NCBI RefSeq assembly: GCF_018588885.1
Contig: NZ_JAFFIW010000019.1
Location: forward strand, 57,975-121,974
Origin: Mesorhizobium sp. dw_380
GTDB lineage: Bacteria; Pseudomonadota; Alphaproteobacteria; Rhizobiales; Rhizobiaceae
Length of the DNA: 64,000 nucleotides
Direction: 5' to 3'
Both the position numbers and the translations under genes were made by a program. How positions within the stretch are numbered: position 1 is the stretch's first letter; each line of letters starts with the position of its first letter. Below are positions 42,877 to 51,028 of the stretch, piece by piece. Below the pieces are notes generated by a model, which ran no database searches, was not told where the DNA came from, and saw only the letters and a program-made list of their open reading frames with translations.

Positions 42877-44529
42877 ATGCTTGAAGCGGATTTCGTCATC
42901 ATCGGCTCCGGCTCGGCCGGTTCGGCCATGGCCTACCGCCTGTCGGAAGACGGCAAGCATTCGGTCATCGTCATCGAATTCGGCGGCAGCGATGTCGGGC
43001 CGCTGATCCAGATGCCGTCGGCGCTGTCGATCCCGCTCAATATGAGCCTCTACGACTGGGGCTTTGCCAGCGAACCGGAGCCGCATCTTGGCGGCCGTGT
43101 GCTGGCCACACCGCGCGGCAAGGTGATCGGCGGCTCGTCCTCGATCAACGGCATGGTCTATGTGCGCGGCCACGCCCGCGATTTCGACCATTGGGCCGAA
43201 CAGGGCGCGGCCGGCTGGGGCTTCGCCGACGTGCTCCCCTATTTCAAGCGCATGGAGGACTCCGACGGCGGCGAGGACGGCTGGCGCGGCAAAAGCGGCC
43301 CGCTCCATGTGCAGCGCGGTTCGCGGCGCAATCCGCTCTACGGCGCCTTTGTCGAAGCGGGCCGCCAGGCCGGGTTCGAACTGACCGACGACTACAACGG
43401 ATCGAAGCAGGAAGGCTTCGGTCCGATGGAGCAGACCATTTCGGGCGGCCGCCGCTGGTCGGCGGCATCAGCCTATTTGAAACCCGCTCTCAGGCGCAAA
43501 AACGTGAGTCTGGTCAAGGGCTTTGCGCGCCGGGTGATCATCGAGAATCAACGCGCCATCGGGGTCGAGATCGAAGCTCACAAACAGATTCAGGTCGTTA
43601 AGGCGCGACGTGAGGTGATCGTCGCCGCGTCGTCGATCAATTCGCCCAAGATCCTGATGCTGTCCGGTATCGGGCCTGCCGAACATTTGCGCGAAAACGG
43701 CATCGCCGTGGTTGCGGACAGGCCCGGTGTGGGCCGCAACCTGCAGGACCATATGGAGCTCTATATCCAGCAGGAATCGACCAGACCAATCACCCTCAAT
43801 TCGGTGCTGAACCCGTTCTCGAAGGCGCTGATCGGCGCGCAATGGCTGTTCTTCAAGTCCGGTCTTGGCGCCACCAACCATTTCGAAGCAGCCGCCTTCG
43901 TGCGCTCGCGCGCCGGCGTCGACTACCCCGATATCCAGTACCACTTCATTCCGGCGGCGGTGCGCTATGACGGCAAGGCGGCAGCGAAGTCGCATGGCTT
44001 CCAGGCGCATGTAGGGCCGATGCGGTCGAAGTCGCGCGGCTCGGTGACGCTGCGCTCGCCGGACCCGAAAGCGAAGCCGGTGATCCACTTCAACTATATG
44101 TCGCATCCGGACGACTGGGCGGAGTTCCGCCACTGCATCCGGCTGACCCGCGAGATCTTCGGCCAGTCGGCCTTTGATGCCTATCGCGGCCAGGAAATCT
44201 CGCCGGGCAGCCATGTGCAGTCGGATGACGATCTCGATGTCTTCATCCGCGATCATGCCGAGAGCGCCTACCATCCCTGCGGCACCTGCAAGATGGGGCG
44301 CGCCGACGACGCGATGAGCGTCGTCGATCCGGAGTGCCGGGTCATCGGCATCGAAGGGCTGCGGGTCGCGGACTCCTCGATCTTCCCGCGCGTCACCAAT
44401 GGCAATCTCAACGCGCCGTCGATTATGACCGGCGAGAAGGCGTCAGACCACATTCTTGGCCGCACGCCGCTGGCGCCGTCCAACCAGGAACCATGGATCA
44501 ATCCGCGCTGGCAGGCGTCGGACAGATAG
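42877..44529 (+). CDS. betA: Choline dehydrogenase
   Basis: 550-aa FAD-dependent GMC oxidoreductase, usually membrane-associated, oxidising choline to betaine aldehyde. The Rossmann GSGSAGS (10-16), GKVIGGSSSINGMVYVRG signature (about 86-103) and catalytic His466 in YHPCGTCKMG are present, with the C-terminal GNLNAPSIMTGEKA cofactor block. Length and motifs fit BetA. Confidence 0.95.
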   Translation: MLEADFVIIGSGSAGSAMAYRLSEDGKHSVIVIEFGGSDVGPLIQMPSALSIPLNMSLYDWGFASEPEPHLGGRVLATPRGKVIGGSSSINGMVYVRGHARDFDHWAEQGAAGWGFADVLPYFKRMEDSDGGEDGWRGKSGPLHVQRGSRRNPLYGAFVEAGRQAGFELTDDYNGSKQEGFGPMEQTISGGRRWSAASAYLKPALRRKNVSLVKGFARRVIIENQRAIGVEIEAHKQIQVVKARREVIVAASSINSPKILMLSGIGPAEHLRENGIAVVADRPGVGRNLQDHMELYIQQESTRPITLNSVLNPFSKALIGAQWLFFKSGLGATNHFEAAAFVRSRAGVDYPDIQYHFIPAAVRYDGKAAAKSHGFQAHVGPMRSKSRGSVTLRSPDPKAKPVIHFNYMSHPDDWAEFRHCIRLTREIFGQSAFDAYRGQEISPGSHVQSDDDLDVFIRDHAESAYHPCGTCKMGRADDAMSVVDPECRVIGIEGLRVADSSIFPRVTNGNLNAPSIMTGEKASDHILGRTPLAPSNQEPWINPRWQASDR

Positions 44530-44580
44530 AGCATGATCTGACGACGTTCCGTCCCGGCGACTAGAATTTGGAGACGTCCC

Positions 44581-46044
44581 ATGCGCGCCCAGCCCACGGC
44601 ATCGCACTATGTCAACGGACGCTATATCGATGACGAGCAAGGCGCGCCGCTGCCGGTCATCTATCCGGCAACCGGCGAGACCATCGCCATGCTGCGCGCG
44701 GCGACGCCGAACGTGCTGGAACTGGCCATCGAGGCCGCCCGGGCAGCGCAGCCTGCCTGGGCACGGCTGAAGCCGGTCGAGCGCGGGCGTATTCTGCGCC
44801 GCGCCGCCGATATATTGCGGGCCCGCAACGCCGACCTCGCCCGCATCGAGACGCTCGACACCGGTAAGGCGATCCAGGAGACGCTGGTGGCGGATGCGCC
44901 TTCAGCCGCGGACTGCCTTGAATATTTCGGCGGCGCGGTCGCCGCCTATAATGGCGAGGCCGTCGATCTCGGCGGGCCCTTCGCCTACACACGGCGCGAG
45001 GCGCTCGGCGTCTGCGTCGGCATCGGCGCCTGGAACTATCCAATCCAGATCGCCGGCTGGAAATCGGCACCGGCGCTCGCCATGGGCAACGCCATGGTGT
45101 TCAAGCCGTCGGAAAACACGCCGCTTTCAGCACTCGCGCTGGCCGAGATCTACAGCGAGGCCGGCCTGCCGGACGGGCTGTTCAATGTCGTGCAAGGTTA
45201 TGGCGACGTTGGCGCCGGCCTCGTCGGCCATGATGTCGTCGCCAAGGTTTCGGTGACCGGCTCGGTGCCGACCGGCCGCAAGGTGCTGTCGCTCGCCGGT
45301 TCGAAGATGAAGCACGCGACGATGGAGCTCGGCGGCAAGTCGCCGCTGATCGTCTTCGACGACGCCGACCTCGAAAACGCCATTGGCGGCGCGATGCTCG
45401 GCAATTTCTATTCGACCGGCCAGATCTGCTCCAACGGCACGCGCGTCTTCGTGCAGAGCGGCATTCACGACCGCTTTGTCGAACGGCTGGTCGAGCGGAC
45501 GAAGAAAATCCGCATCGGCGATCCGCTCGACCCCGAGACCCAGATGGGCCCCGTGGTATCGAAGGCGCAGCACGATAAGGTCGTCGGATATATCGGCATC
45601 GGCAAGCAGGATGGTGCCGTCCTGGCTTGTGGCGGCAACGTGCCTTCGCTGCAGGGTTTCGACGGCGGTTTCTTCGTCGAGCCGACCGTCTTCACCGGCG
45701 TCACCGACGCCATGCGCATTGCCCGTGAGGAAATCTTCGGACCGGTCATGAGCGTGCTGAAATTCGACGACGAGGACGAAGTGATCGACCGCGCCAACGA
45801 CACCGAGTTCGGCCTTGCAGCGGGCGTGTTCACACGCGATCTGCCGCGCGCCCACCGCGTCATCGCCGAGCTGCAGGCCGGCACCTGCTGGATCAACGCC
45901 TACAATCTGACGCCGGTCGAAATCCCCTTCGGAGGCTTCAAGCAGTCCGGTATCGGCCGAGAGAATTCGCTGGCGGCGCTGGCACTCTATTCGCAACTGA
46001 AGTCGATCTATGTCGAGACCGGGGACGTGGCGAGCCCGTATTGA
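44581..46044 (+). CDS. betB: Betaine-aldehyde dehydrogenase
   Basis: 487-aa NAD(P)-dependent aldehyde dehydrogenase, catalysing the last step to glycine betaine. It has the WNYPIQI cofactor segment, general base Glu249 (MELGGKSP) and nucleophile Cys283 (GQICSNGTRV). GGAG lies 8 bases upstream of the ATG, 51 bases after betA. Order here is betA then betB, the reverse of the S. meliloti betICBA order. Confidence 0.95.
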   Translation: MRAQPTASHYVNGRYIDDEQGAPLPVIYPATGETIAMLRAATPNVLELAIEAARAAQPAWARLKPVERGRILRRAADILRARNADLARIETLDTGKAIQETLVADAPSAADCLEYFGGAVAAYNGEAVDLGGPFAYTRREALGVCVGIGAWNYPIQIAGWKSAPALAMGNAMVFKPSENTPLSALALAEIYSEAGLPDGLFNVVQGYGDVGAGLVGHDVVAKVSVTGSVPTGRKVLSLAGSKMKHATMELGGKSPLIVFDDADLENAIGGAMLGNFYSTGQICSNGTRVFVQSGIHDRFVERLVERTKKIRIGDPLDPETQMGPVVSKAQHDKVVGYIGIGKQDGAVLACGGNVPSLQGFDGGFFVEPTVFTGVTDAMRIAREEIFGPVMSVLKFDDEDEVIDRANDTEFGLAAGVFTRDLPRAHRVIAELQAGTCWINAYNLTPVEIPFGGFKQSGIGRENSLAALALYSQLKSIYVETGDVASPY

Positions 46045-46051
46045 GCCAAGC

Positions 46052-48292
46052 TTAAGCCGCCTCTCCCGTCGTCCCATCCAGATACTGCGTCAGCGCGCAG
46101 ACCAGGTGGTAGAAGATGCTGGCCGGAACGTCAGACGCCCGCGAGCGGCCGCTCTCGTCGATGCGGTCGATCCACAGGCCTAGAGGCGCCGGGTCGATGT
46201 GCCAGCGAAACAGCCGGCCTACGCGTTCCTCGATCTCCGGCTTGAGATCGGGTCCGCCAGAACCGTCCAGCGCAATCGCCGCCTTGACCGCTTCGGCCTG
46301 TGGCCAACTGCGCGAGATCAGGTCCAGCGGCAGACCCTGACGGGAGACGGCGCCATAGGCAAGGCCGGTGGCGCGGTTGAGGCCATTGGCGATGGCGGAG
46401 GCATAGAGTTTCCTGGCGAAGCCACCCAGTTCCGCCTGGCCGCTGCGTCCGGCGAAATCGACCAGCAGCGAAGCCCATTCGAAGTGATGGCCGGGCTCGG
46501 TCCACGCGCCCTTCTCGCCGGCTGACGGCTTCCACTCGTCATCGAAATATTCACCCAGCGTCCAGCTTTCCCGGTCAAAGAAATGGCTGCGGAAGAGATC
46601 GATGATGCGTGCCGCACGGCGCAGATGAGCCCGCTCGCCGGTCGCCTGGTGCCAAGCCAGGAACGCTTCGAGCAGATGCATGTGCGGGTTGGAACGCCGC
46701 TCGCCCTCTCCGTGCGATGTTTCGAGAAAACCGGTCATGCGACGATCCTCGAGATGTGCATCGAGGAAGGCGAAGGTTTCTTCTCCCAGCCGCAAGGCAT
46801 CGGGATTGCCACACATATGCGCATGCGCAAGCGCCAGGAGCACGCAGGAATGATCGTAGGCATCCTCGGCGGCGTCGGCGACGGAGCCATCGACATGCAG
46901 CGTACGCACCCAGCCGCCTTTGTCGGTGCGGCCCTTCCTGGCCATGAAGTTGATGCCGTGGCTGATCAGCCGGTCGGCCGGACCATCCCAGCCGCGCGCA
47001 CTGGCCACCGCGAAGGCATAGACCTGCCTGGCCTGGGTACGCATGCGCTTGGGCTTCATCAGCGGCTTGGCGTCGAAGCCCAGCGCCTCATGGAAGCCGC
47101 CATGGCGTTCGTCGACACCCGATGTCGACCACAGCGGCAAGGTCTCCTGAAACAGCCAGTGATGGACGCGCCGCCGCCAGGCGCCGCTTTCGATGACGCG
47201 ATCATGCGCCGGCGTGAACCTGGTTTCCAGCCGGCCCGACTTTTCGAGCTGTTCGACGATCTTCTTGACGTGCTGGCTGTGGCTGACCGGCGCGACGAAA
47301 GTGGCGTCAGCGGTCGAGACGATGGCGACATCCTTCATACCGATTGCCGACAGCAGGCGGCCGTCGCTGCGGATGTAGGAATTCTCGCAATCGATGGCCA
47401 CGACATCGCCGATGACGACGTTACCCCGGTCGTCGGCAGGACCGACGTCGAGCAGCGACTGCCAGGAGCCGAGATCGTTCCAGCGGAACCCGGCTGGCAC
47501 CATGGCAATGCTCTCAGCCTTTTCCATGATGGCATAGTCGATCGAGATCGAGGGGATGGCTTCGTAGAACTCCAGTGGCATATAGAGGCCCGACAGGTCC
47601 GATGTCGCCGCCCTGTAGGCGGCTTCGGTGGCCTGCCAGATGTCGGGCTGGAACGAGGCGAAGGCGTCACGCATGGCGGCGGAGCGAAACAGGAAGATGC
47701 CGGTGTTCCAGTAAAAGCTTTCCGCGTTGAGATAGCTTTGCGCCGTCGCAAGGTCGGGCTTTTCGACGAAACGCGTGACATCGAAGATGCCGGCCTGCCC
47801 GCCTGCTACTTCGATATAGCCATAGCCGGTCTCGGGCTGGGTCGGTTTGATGCCGAACACCACAAGCCGGCCGGCGCGAGCCGCATCGGCGCCCGCCTCG
47901 ACGCTCTGCCAGAATTGCCCCGCAGTCGATATTTCGTGGTCCGATGGTACGACCAGGACCAGACTGTCGCCGAATTCGGAAAGGGTGCGCAGCGTTGCGA
48001 GTGCAATCGCGGCGGCGGTGTTGCGCCCCGTGGGCTCGAACAATGGACCACCGCCGGCGAGATCGAGACCGGCGAGGTCGGCATGGACCCGGTCGGCATG
48101 GCGTTCGGAGGCGATCAGGAAGATCGGCGTTTCTCCCGCGGGCCTTGCCGTCAACCGGCGCAAAGTCTTGGCCAGCATCGAGCCGTCGCCGGAAAAATCG
48201 TGGAACTGCTTGGGATTATCCTCGCGAGACAGCGGCCAAAGCCGCGAGCCGACGCCGCCGCTCATGACAAAACTGACGATCCGCTGGTTCAT
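46052..48292 (-). CDS. Fusion: mannose-1-phosphate guanylyltransferase (ManC-like) + AGE-family epimerase/isomerase
   Basis: 746-aa two-domain enzyme. Residues 1-345 form a nucleotidyltransferase with GGVGSRLWP (12-20), PKQF, FVEKP and NTGIF motifs of GDP-mannose pyrophosphorylase. About 365-746 is an N-acylglucosamine-2-epimerase-type (alpha/alpha)6 barrel with RQVYAFA, NPHMHLLEA, EPGHHFEW and SRSWPQAE motifs, as in AGE-fold mannose-6-phosphate isomerases. It could make GDP-mannose from fructose-6-P with a phosphomannomutase. This parallels AlgA-type fusions but uses an unrelated isomerase fold. Confidence 0.92.
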   Translation of the reverse strand: MNQRIVSFVMSGGVGSRLWPLSREDNPKQFHDFSGDGSMLAKTLRRLTARPAGETPIFLIASERHADRVHADLAGLDLAGGGPLFEPTGRNTAAAIALATLRTLSEFGDSLVLVVPSDHEISTAGQFWQSVEAGADAARAGRLVVFGIKPTQPETGYGYIEVAGGQAGIFDVTRFVEKPDLATAQSYLNAESFYWNTGIFLFRSAAMRDAFASFQPDIWQATEAAYRAATSDLSGLYMPLEFYEAIPSISIDYAIMEKAESIAMVPAGFRWNDLGSWQSLLDVGPADDRGNVVIGDVVAIDCENSYIRSDGRLLSAIGMKDVAIVSTADATFVAPVSHSQHVKKIVEQLEKSGRLETRFTPAHDRVIESGAWRRRVHHWLFQETLPLWSTSGVDERHGGFHEALGFDAKPLMKPKRMRTQARQVYAFAVASARGWDGPADRLISHGINFMARKGRTDKGGWVRTLHVDGSVADAAEDAYDHSCVLLALAHAHMCGNPDALRLGEETFAFLDAHLEDRRMTGFLETSHGEGERRSNPHMHLLEAFLAWHQATGERAHLRRAARIIDLFRSHFFDRESWTLGEYFDDEWKPSAGEKGAWTEPGHHFEWASLLVDFAGRSGQAELGGFARKLYASAIANGLNRATGLAYGAVSRQGLPLDLISRSWPQAEAVKAAIALDGSGGPDLKPEIEERVGRLFRWHIDPAPLGLWIDRIDESGRSRASDVPASIFYHLVCALTQYLDGTTGEAA

Positions 48293-48481
48293 TCGGGTCC
48301 CGCTCAGAAGGCAGTTGGTGGGCCAGGTGCTAGCACACAAGCCTTAAGCGGTTGTAGTCCGATTGGAAATGCGCCGCGGTGTCGGCCTGCTTGCGGCGAA
48401 AGCTGACGAAATGCGACAGAAGTGCTGCCATTGCCGCTTGCAGGAATGAAGTGTGGCGGCTATAAGCCCGCCGACTGGTCA

Positions 48482-48558
48482 CGGAGTGTAGCGCAGCCTG
48501 GTAGCGCACCTCGTTCGGGACGAGGGGGTCGCAGGTTCAAATCCTGCCACTCCGACCA
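48482..48558 (+). tRNA. tRNA-Pro (anticodon CGG)
   Basis: 77-nt cloverleaf with 3' CCA encoded: acceptor CGGAGTG/CACTCCG, D-arm GCGC...GCGC, anticodon stem CCTCG/CGAGG with loop TTCGGGA (anticodon CGG) and T-arm GCAGGTTCAAATCCTGC. It reads proline codon CCG, frequent in this GC-rich genome. Confidence 0.96.
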
Positions 48559-48712
48559 GCAAAAACAATGGGTTAGCGCATCCCGACTTTGGCGCCCACC
48601 GCATATCCCAAATAGCACTGGCCCGGCATGATGCCTGGTTCCTGATCCGAAGGAACAGTGCGAGAAGGCCCTCGCTGGCGCAAACCGCTGGTGCGGGGGC
48701 CGACGTCCGAGC

Positions 48713-49237
48713 CTAATCCGCATCCCGATTGACGGGGCCATGGAAGAAGGACTGGATTTCTTCCATGTCGACGCGGCCGTCGCCGTTTTCGTCGACTGCA
48801 TTGAATATGCGATCGACGAGATCCTGCATTTCGCTCTGTGAGACCGAACCATCGCCGTCGGTATCTATGATGGCAAACATCATTCGCATCCCTGCGCCAT
48901 GCATCATCCTGGCTCCCATGCGACCGTGATCTTCGGCTATCCGCCCTCGGTCACGCCGGCCCATTCTGTACTCCCCGCCCCCACCGTCGCCCCCTTCCCG
49001 TTCTGCTTGGGAACGGTGATCGTCGTGCATCCTTTCCCGCATCATCTCGTCCATCATCTGGCGCATCATTTCCCGCATCGAGTCTTGGCTCTGTCCTGTG
49101 CCTTCAGGTGACCGTTCCGGGCCATGGTCCGGCGCCTTGATTGCGGGCACCGGCGTTCCGCTGGATTGGGCCAATACTGGCGAGGCGCACATGGCCATCG
49201 CCGCGGCGACTGCCGTCGCTTTGATCGCTCCTATCAT
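48713..49237 (-). CDS. Secreted Met-rich EF-hand protein
   Basis: 174-aa exported protein with a signal peptide (1-24). A Met-rich amphipathic stretch (MREMMRQMMDEMMRERM, 54-70) is followed by a Gly/Arg/Asp-rich segment and a pair of EF-hands with loops at 125-136 (DTDGDG) and 149-160 (DENGDG). It should bind Ca2+, and the Met/His clusters may bind other metals. ATG 49237 has a strong AAAGGAG RBS. An EcfG-like promoter lies upstream. Confidence 0.88.
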   Translation of the reverse strand: MIGAIKATAVAAAMAMCASPVLAQSSGTPVPAIKAPDHGPERSPEGTGQSQDSMREMMRQMMDEMMRERMHDDHRSQAEREGGDGGGGEYRMGRRDRGRIAEDHGRMGARMMHGAGMRMMFAIIDTDGDGSVSQSEMQDLVDRIFNAVDENGDGRVDMEEIQSFFHGPVNRDAD

Positions 49238-49289
49238 CGTCTTCTCCTTTGAGTGAATGGCTGGACCGAATATGTCGCCATCCCAGCCC

Positions 49290-49314
49290 AACCCGCTGCT
49301 CGCGTGATCGTTCC
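49290..49314 (-). promoter_or_regulatory. EcfG/RpoE2-like promoter of the EF-hand gene
   Basis: On the minus strand GGAAC (49314-49310) is followed after exactly 16 bases by GGTT (49293-49290), 53 bases before the ATG. It matches GGAAC-N16-CGTT with one mismatch. Confidence 0.6.
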
Positions 49315-49670
49315 TCACGACGCGTAGACAATGGGGTTCTGGGAAGGCGTCATACCCGCCCGCCCGAGCGCTGGTTGGGCGGCGTCTCGTCAGCGCAAGC
49401 TTGGATCGAAAAGTTGCCGTTCAATCAGTTCCATCCGAGCCTTGTTGAATTCGACTCAAACGCCTGTCTGATTTAGCTGGCCTCGCAGCCGCCGAGATCG
49501 GACGAAGGTGGCATCCGGCGCGTCTTCGGACGGAGCGGCCTCAGCACGCAGGCAAGGCCTCGATCAGAGAGCCCAGCGGGTGCAGGACGCGCGGGCGAGA
49601 CCTCGCCTCGGTCCAGGTGATGTGGCCGTCCGTCCCTCGATTTGGACGCCCCAGCCACCCAGGGCAACCC
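49315..49670. other. Gene-free stretch between divergent stress-type promoters
   Basis: The 356 bp between the two EcfG-like promoters show no supportable gene. A short plus frame (49508-49714) and the minus frame opposite (49541-49747) are Arg/Pro-rich without RBS. Nothing else is recognised. Confidence 0.5.
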
Positions 49671-49695
49671 GGAACCAAAGCGAACAGCCGCAGTT
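49671..49695 (+). promoter_or_regulatory. EcfG/RpoE2-like promoter of the His-rich protein gene
   Basis: GGAAC (49671-49675), 16 bases, then AGTT (49692-49695), 42 bases before the ATG. It has one mismatch to the -10 consensus CGTT. Confidence 0.6.
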
Positions 49696-49737
49696 GTATT
49701 CCGCGAAGGGCTAAGTTGAAGTAGTGGAGAAATTGCA

Positions 49738-50022
49738 ATGAAAACAATGATCATGTGCGCTTTGGCGCTGTCCATTGGATTGCCCGCCGTGGCTTCGGCA
49801 ACCGAGGCCGATGTGGTTATCAGGCCCCATCATCGACACCACCACCATGTCAGGATCATCAACGAGTACGGAGAGCGCCTGCATCACCGCCACCACGGCA
49901 CGGTTGCGTTCTATGACCAAGGCCGCCGGCATCACTATCGTCGAGATACGCTCGTGGTCACGGGTTCCGTCGCCACACATCACCACCACCATCGCGTGAT
50001 GATGGAGAACGGTGGCTACTGA
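49738..50022 (+). CDS. Small secreted histidine-rich protein
   Basis: 94-aa protein with a signal peptide (1-22, ending Ala-Ser-Ala). The mature part is rich in His in three clusters (about 31-37, 49-53 and 80-85, HHHHH) mixed with Arg and Val, so it may bind Ni, Zn or Cu in the periplasm. GGAG lies 8 bases before the ATG. No known domain is recognised. Confidence 0.8.
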   Translation: MKTMIMCALALSIGLPAVASATEADVVIRPHHRHHHHVRIINEYGERLHHRHHGTVAFYDQGRRHHYRRDTLVVTGSVATHHHHHRVMMENGGY

Positions 50023-50033
50023 CCAGCAGCCGC

Positions 50034-50060
50034 TGGCCCGGCTTCCATTGAGTCGGGCCA
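50034..50060 (+). terminator. Stem-loop after the His-rich protein gene
   Basis: A 7-bp stem (TGGCCCG/CGGGCCA) with a 13-base loop begins 12 bases past the stop codon. There is no T-run. Confidence 0.45.
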
Positions 50061-50093
50061 CCTTGGCACTTTCCCGGTCTCTCCACACTGCGT

Positions 50094-50300
50094 TCAGCGA
50101 TAATTGCGTCCTTGACCGGATCTGAAATCTCGGTCGGCGATCCCGCACTGCCTTACAGTGCGGACCGCACGGGCAGCATCCAGCTCTTCTTCCATCCTCT
50201 GATTGCTGGGGCCTCCGTCGAATGAGGGTTCGCCCACCGCATGGAAGCAGTGGACGAACCCTATTGGCGCAGGAAGGGACATGGCTGCGCCAATGTGCAA
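50094..50300 (-). CDS. Doubtful small hypothetical protein
   Basis: 68-codon minus frame downstream of the membrane-peptide gene, starting GTG at 50300; an internal ATG at 50195 would give 34 aa. The C-terminal half is Arg/Asp-rich with protein-like codon use. No RBS or domain is evident. It could be the second gene of a transcript beginning at the promoter near 50487. Confidence 0.25.
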   Translation of the reverse strand: MHIGAAMSLPAPIGFVHCFHAVGEPSFDGGPSNQRMEEELDAARAVRTVRQCGIADRDFRSGQGRNYR

Positions 50301-50340
50301 AGCCCTGGGTGCAAAACCCTGGCAATTGATGTCTGGGAGG

Positions 50341-50433
50341 TCAGCTGAGAGCTACTCCAATCACCATGAAGGTGATGGCCACCGCGAAGACCGGTGCGAG
50401 CAACCAGCGCGCCTGGTCAACACTCTTCTCCAT
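50341..50433 (-). CDS. 30-residue single-pass membrane peptide
   Basis: A very short minus-strand gene. The RBS GGGAGG is 6 bases before the ATG at 50433. It encodes a charged start (MEKSVDQARW) followed by one hydrophobic helix of about 20 residues ending at Ser30 and TGA. A full-consensus EcfG promoter lies 30-54 bases upstream. Together these make a real gene likely in spite of its length. The function is unknown. Small membrane peptides of this kind often modulate membrane complexes. Confidence 0.65.
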   Translation of the reverse strand: MEKSVDQARWLLAPVFAVAITFMVIGVALS

Positions 50434-50462
50434 CAGCTTCCTCCCTTGAACTTGCAGCGGAC

Positions 50463-50487
50463 AACGGGAGCAGGCAGCGGCTGTTCC
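50463..50487 (-). promoter_or_regulatory. Consensus EcfG/RpoE2 promoter of the membrane-peptide gene
   Basis: On the minus strand GGAAC (50487-50483), 16 bases, then CGTT (50466-50463). It is an exact match to the general-stress sigma factor consensus. Confidence 0.7.
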
Positions 50488-50567
50488 GAACCGCGACATG
50501 TGTAAGACCATTGCGTTTTGCCGTCAGACTTAGGTCCTAGACACCACACGACCGAAGCCCAACCCCG

Positions 50568-50592
50568 GGAACGTTTGCGCGCGCCCCAAGTT
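50568..50592 (+). promoter_or_regulatory. EcfG/RpoE2-like promoter of the DUF1236 gene
   Basis: GGAAC (50568-50572), 16 bases, AGTT (50589-50592), 69 bases before the DUF1236 ATG. It is divergent from the membrane-peptide promoter 80 bases away. Confidence 0.6.
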
Positions 50593-50621
50593 CGGATGGC
50601 TGGGCGCAACGATGCCGCGCC

Positions 50622-50651
50622 CAGGTCTCGCAAAGCTCAGGTCTCGCAAAG
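50622..50651 (+). repeat. Tandem 14-bp direct repeat in the DUF1236 leader
   Basis: CAGGTCTCGCAAAG occurs at 50622-50635 and 50638-50651. The second copy runs into the AAGGAGG RBS. It could be a duplication or a leader-RNA element. Confidence 0.7.
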
Positions 50652-50661
50652 GAGGAGTTTC

Positions 50662-50961
50662 ATGAGAATGCACCTTACCGCCGCAGCCGCGGCTTTTCTA
50701 CTGGTTGCAGGTGTCGGCGCAGCCGCGGCCGAGGACGTCATCATTCAGCCCGAACAAGAGACAGTCATCCGTGAGTATGTGAAGAAGCAGCCGCTGGCTT
50801 CGGTGAAGCTCCCCGGCGTGGAACTCAATATCGGCACAGCCCTGCCCGATACTGTCGAGCTTCATGAAGTTCCCAACGTCAAATATCGGTACGTCGTGAT
50901 CGACAACAGGACAGTCGTTGTGGATCCAGGCACCCGCAAGATCATCAAGGTCATCGAGTGA
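50662..50961 (+). CDS. DUF1236 domain-containing secreted protein
   Basis: 99-aa exported protein with a signal peptide (1-23) and a DUF1236 C-terminal domain: GTALPDTVELHEVPNVKYRYVVI, then VVVDPGTRKIIKVI at the end. The family is found in rhizobial envelopes and its function is unknown. A full AAGGAGG RBS precedes ATG 50662; the frame upstream to 50518 is leader. A stress-type promoter lies upstream and a hairpin follows. Confidence 0.87.
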   Translation: MRMHLTAAAAAFLLVAGVGAAAAEDVIIQPEQETVIREYVKKQPLASVKLPGVELNIGTALPDTVELHEVPNVKYRYVVIDNRTVVVDPGTRKIIKVIE

Positions 50962-50981
50962 AATCAAGGGTCTGGACCTTC

Positions 50982-51009
50982 AGCCCGCCGGCTTAATGCA
51001 CGGCGGGCT
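50982..51009 (+). terminator. Stem-loop after the DUF1236 gene
   Basis: A perfect 9-bp stem (AGCCCGCCG/CGGCGGGCT) with a 10-base loop lies 20 bases past the stop. There is no T-run, so some read-through into the next gene is likely. Confidence 0.6.
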
Positions 51010-51028
51010 CGAGATAGGATAGCGATCG

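Noticed and set aside
46583..48406. 607-codon plus-strand frame
   Set aside because: Antisense to the ManC/AGE fusion gene; low-quality composition and no RBS.
49541..49747. 68-codon minus frame opposite the His-rich gene start
   Set aside because: No RBS or domain; it overlaps the RBS and promoter of the plus-strand gene.
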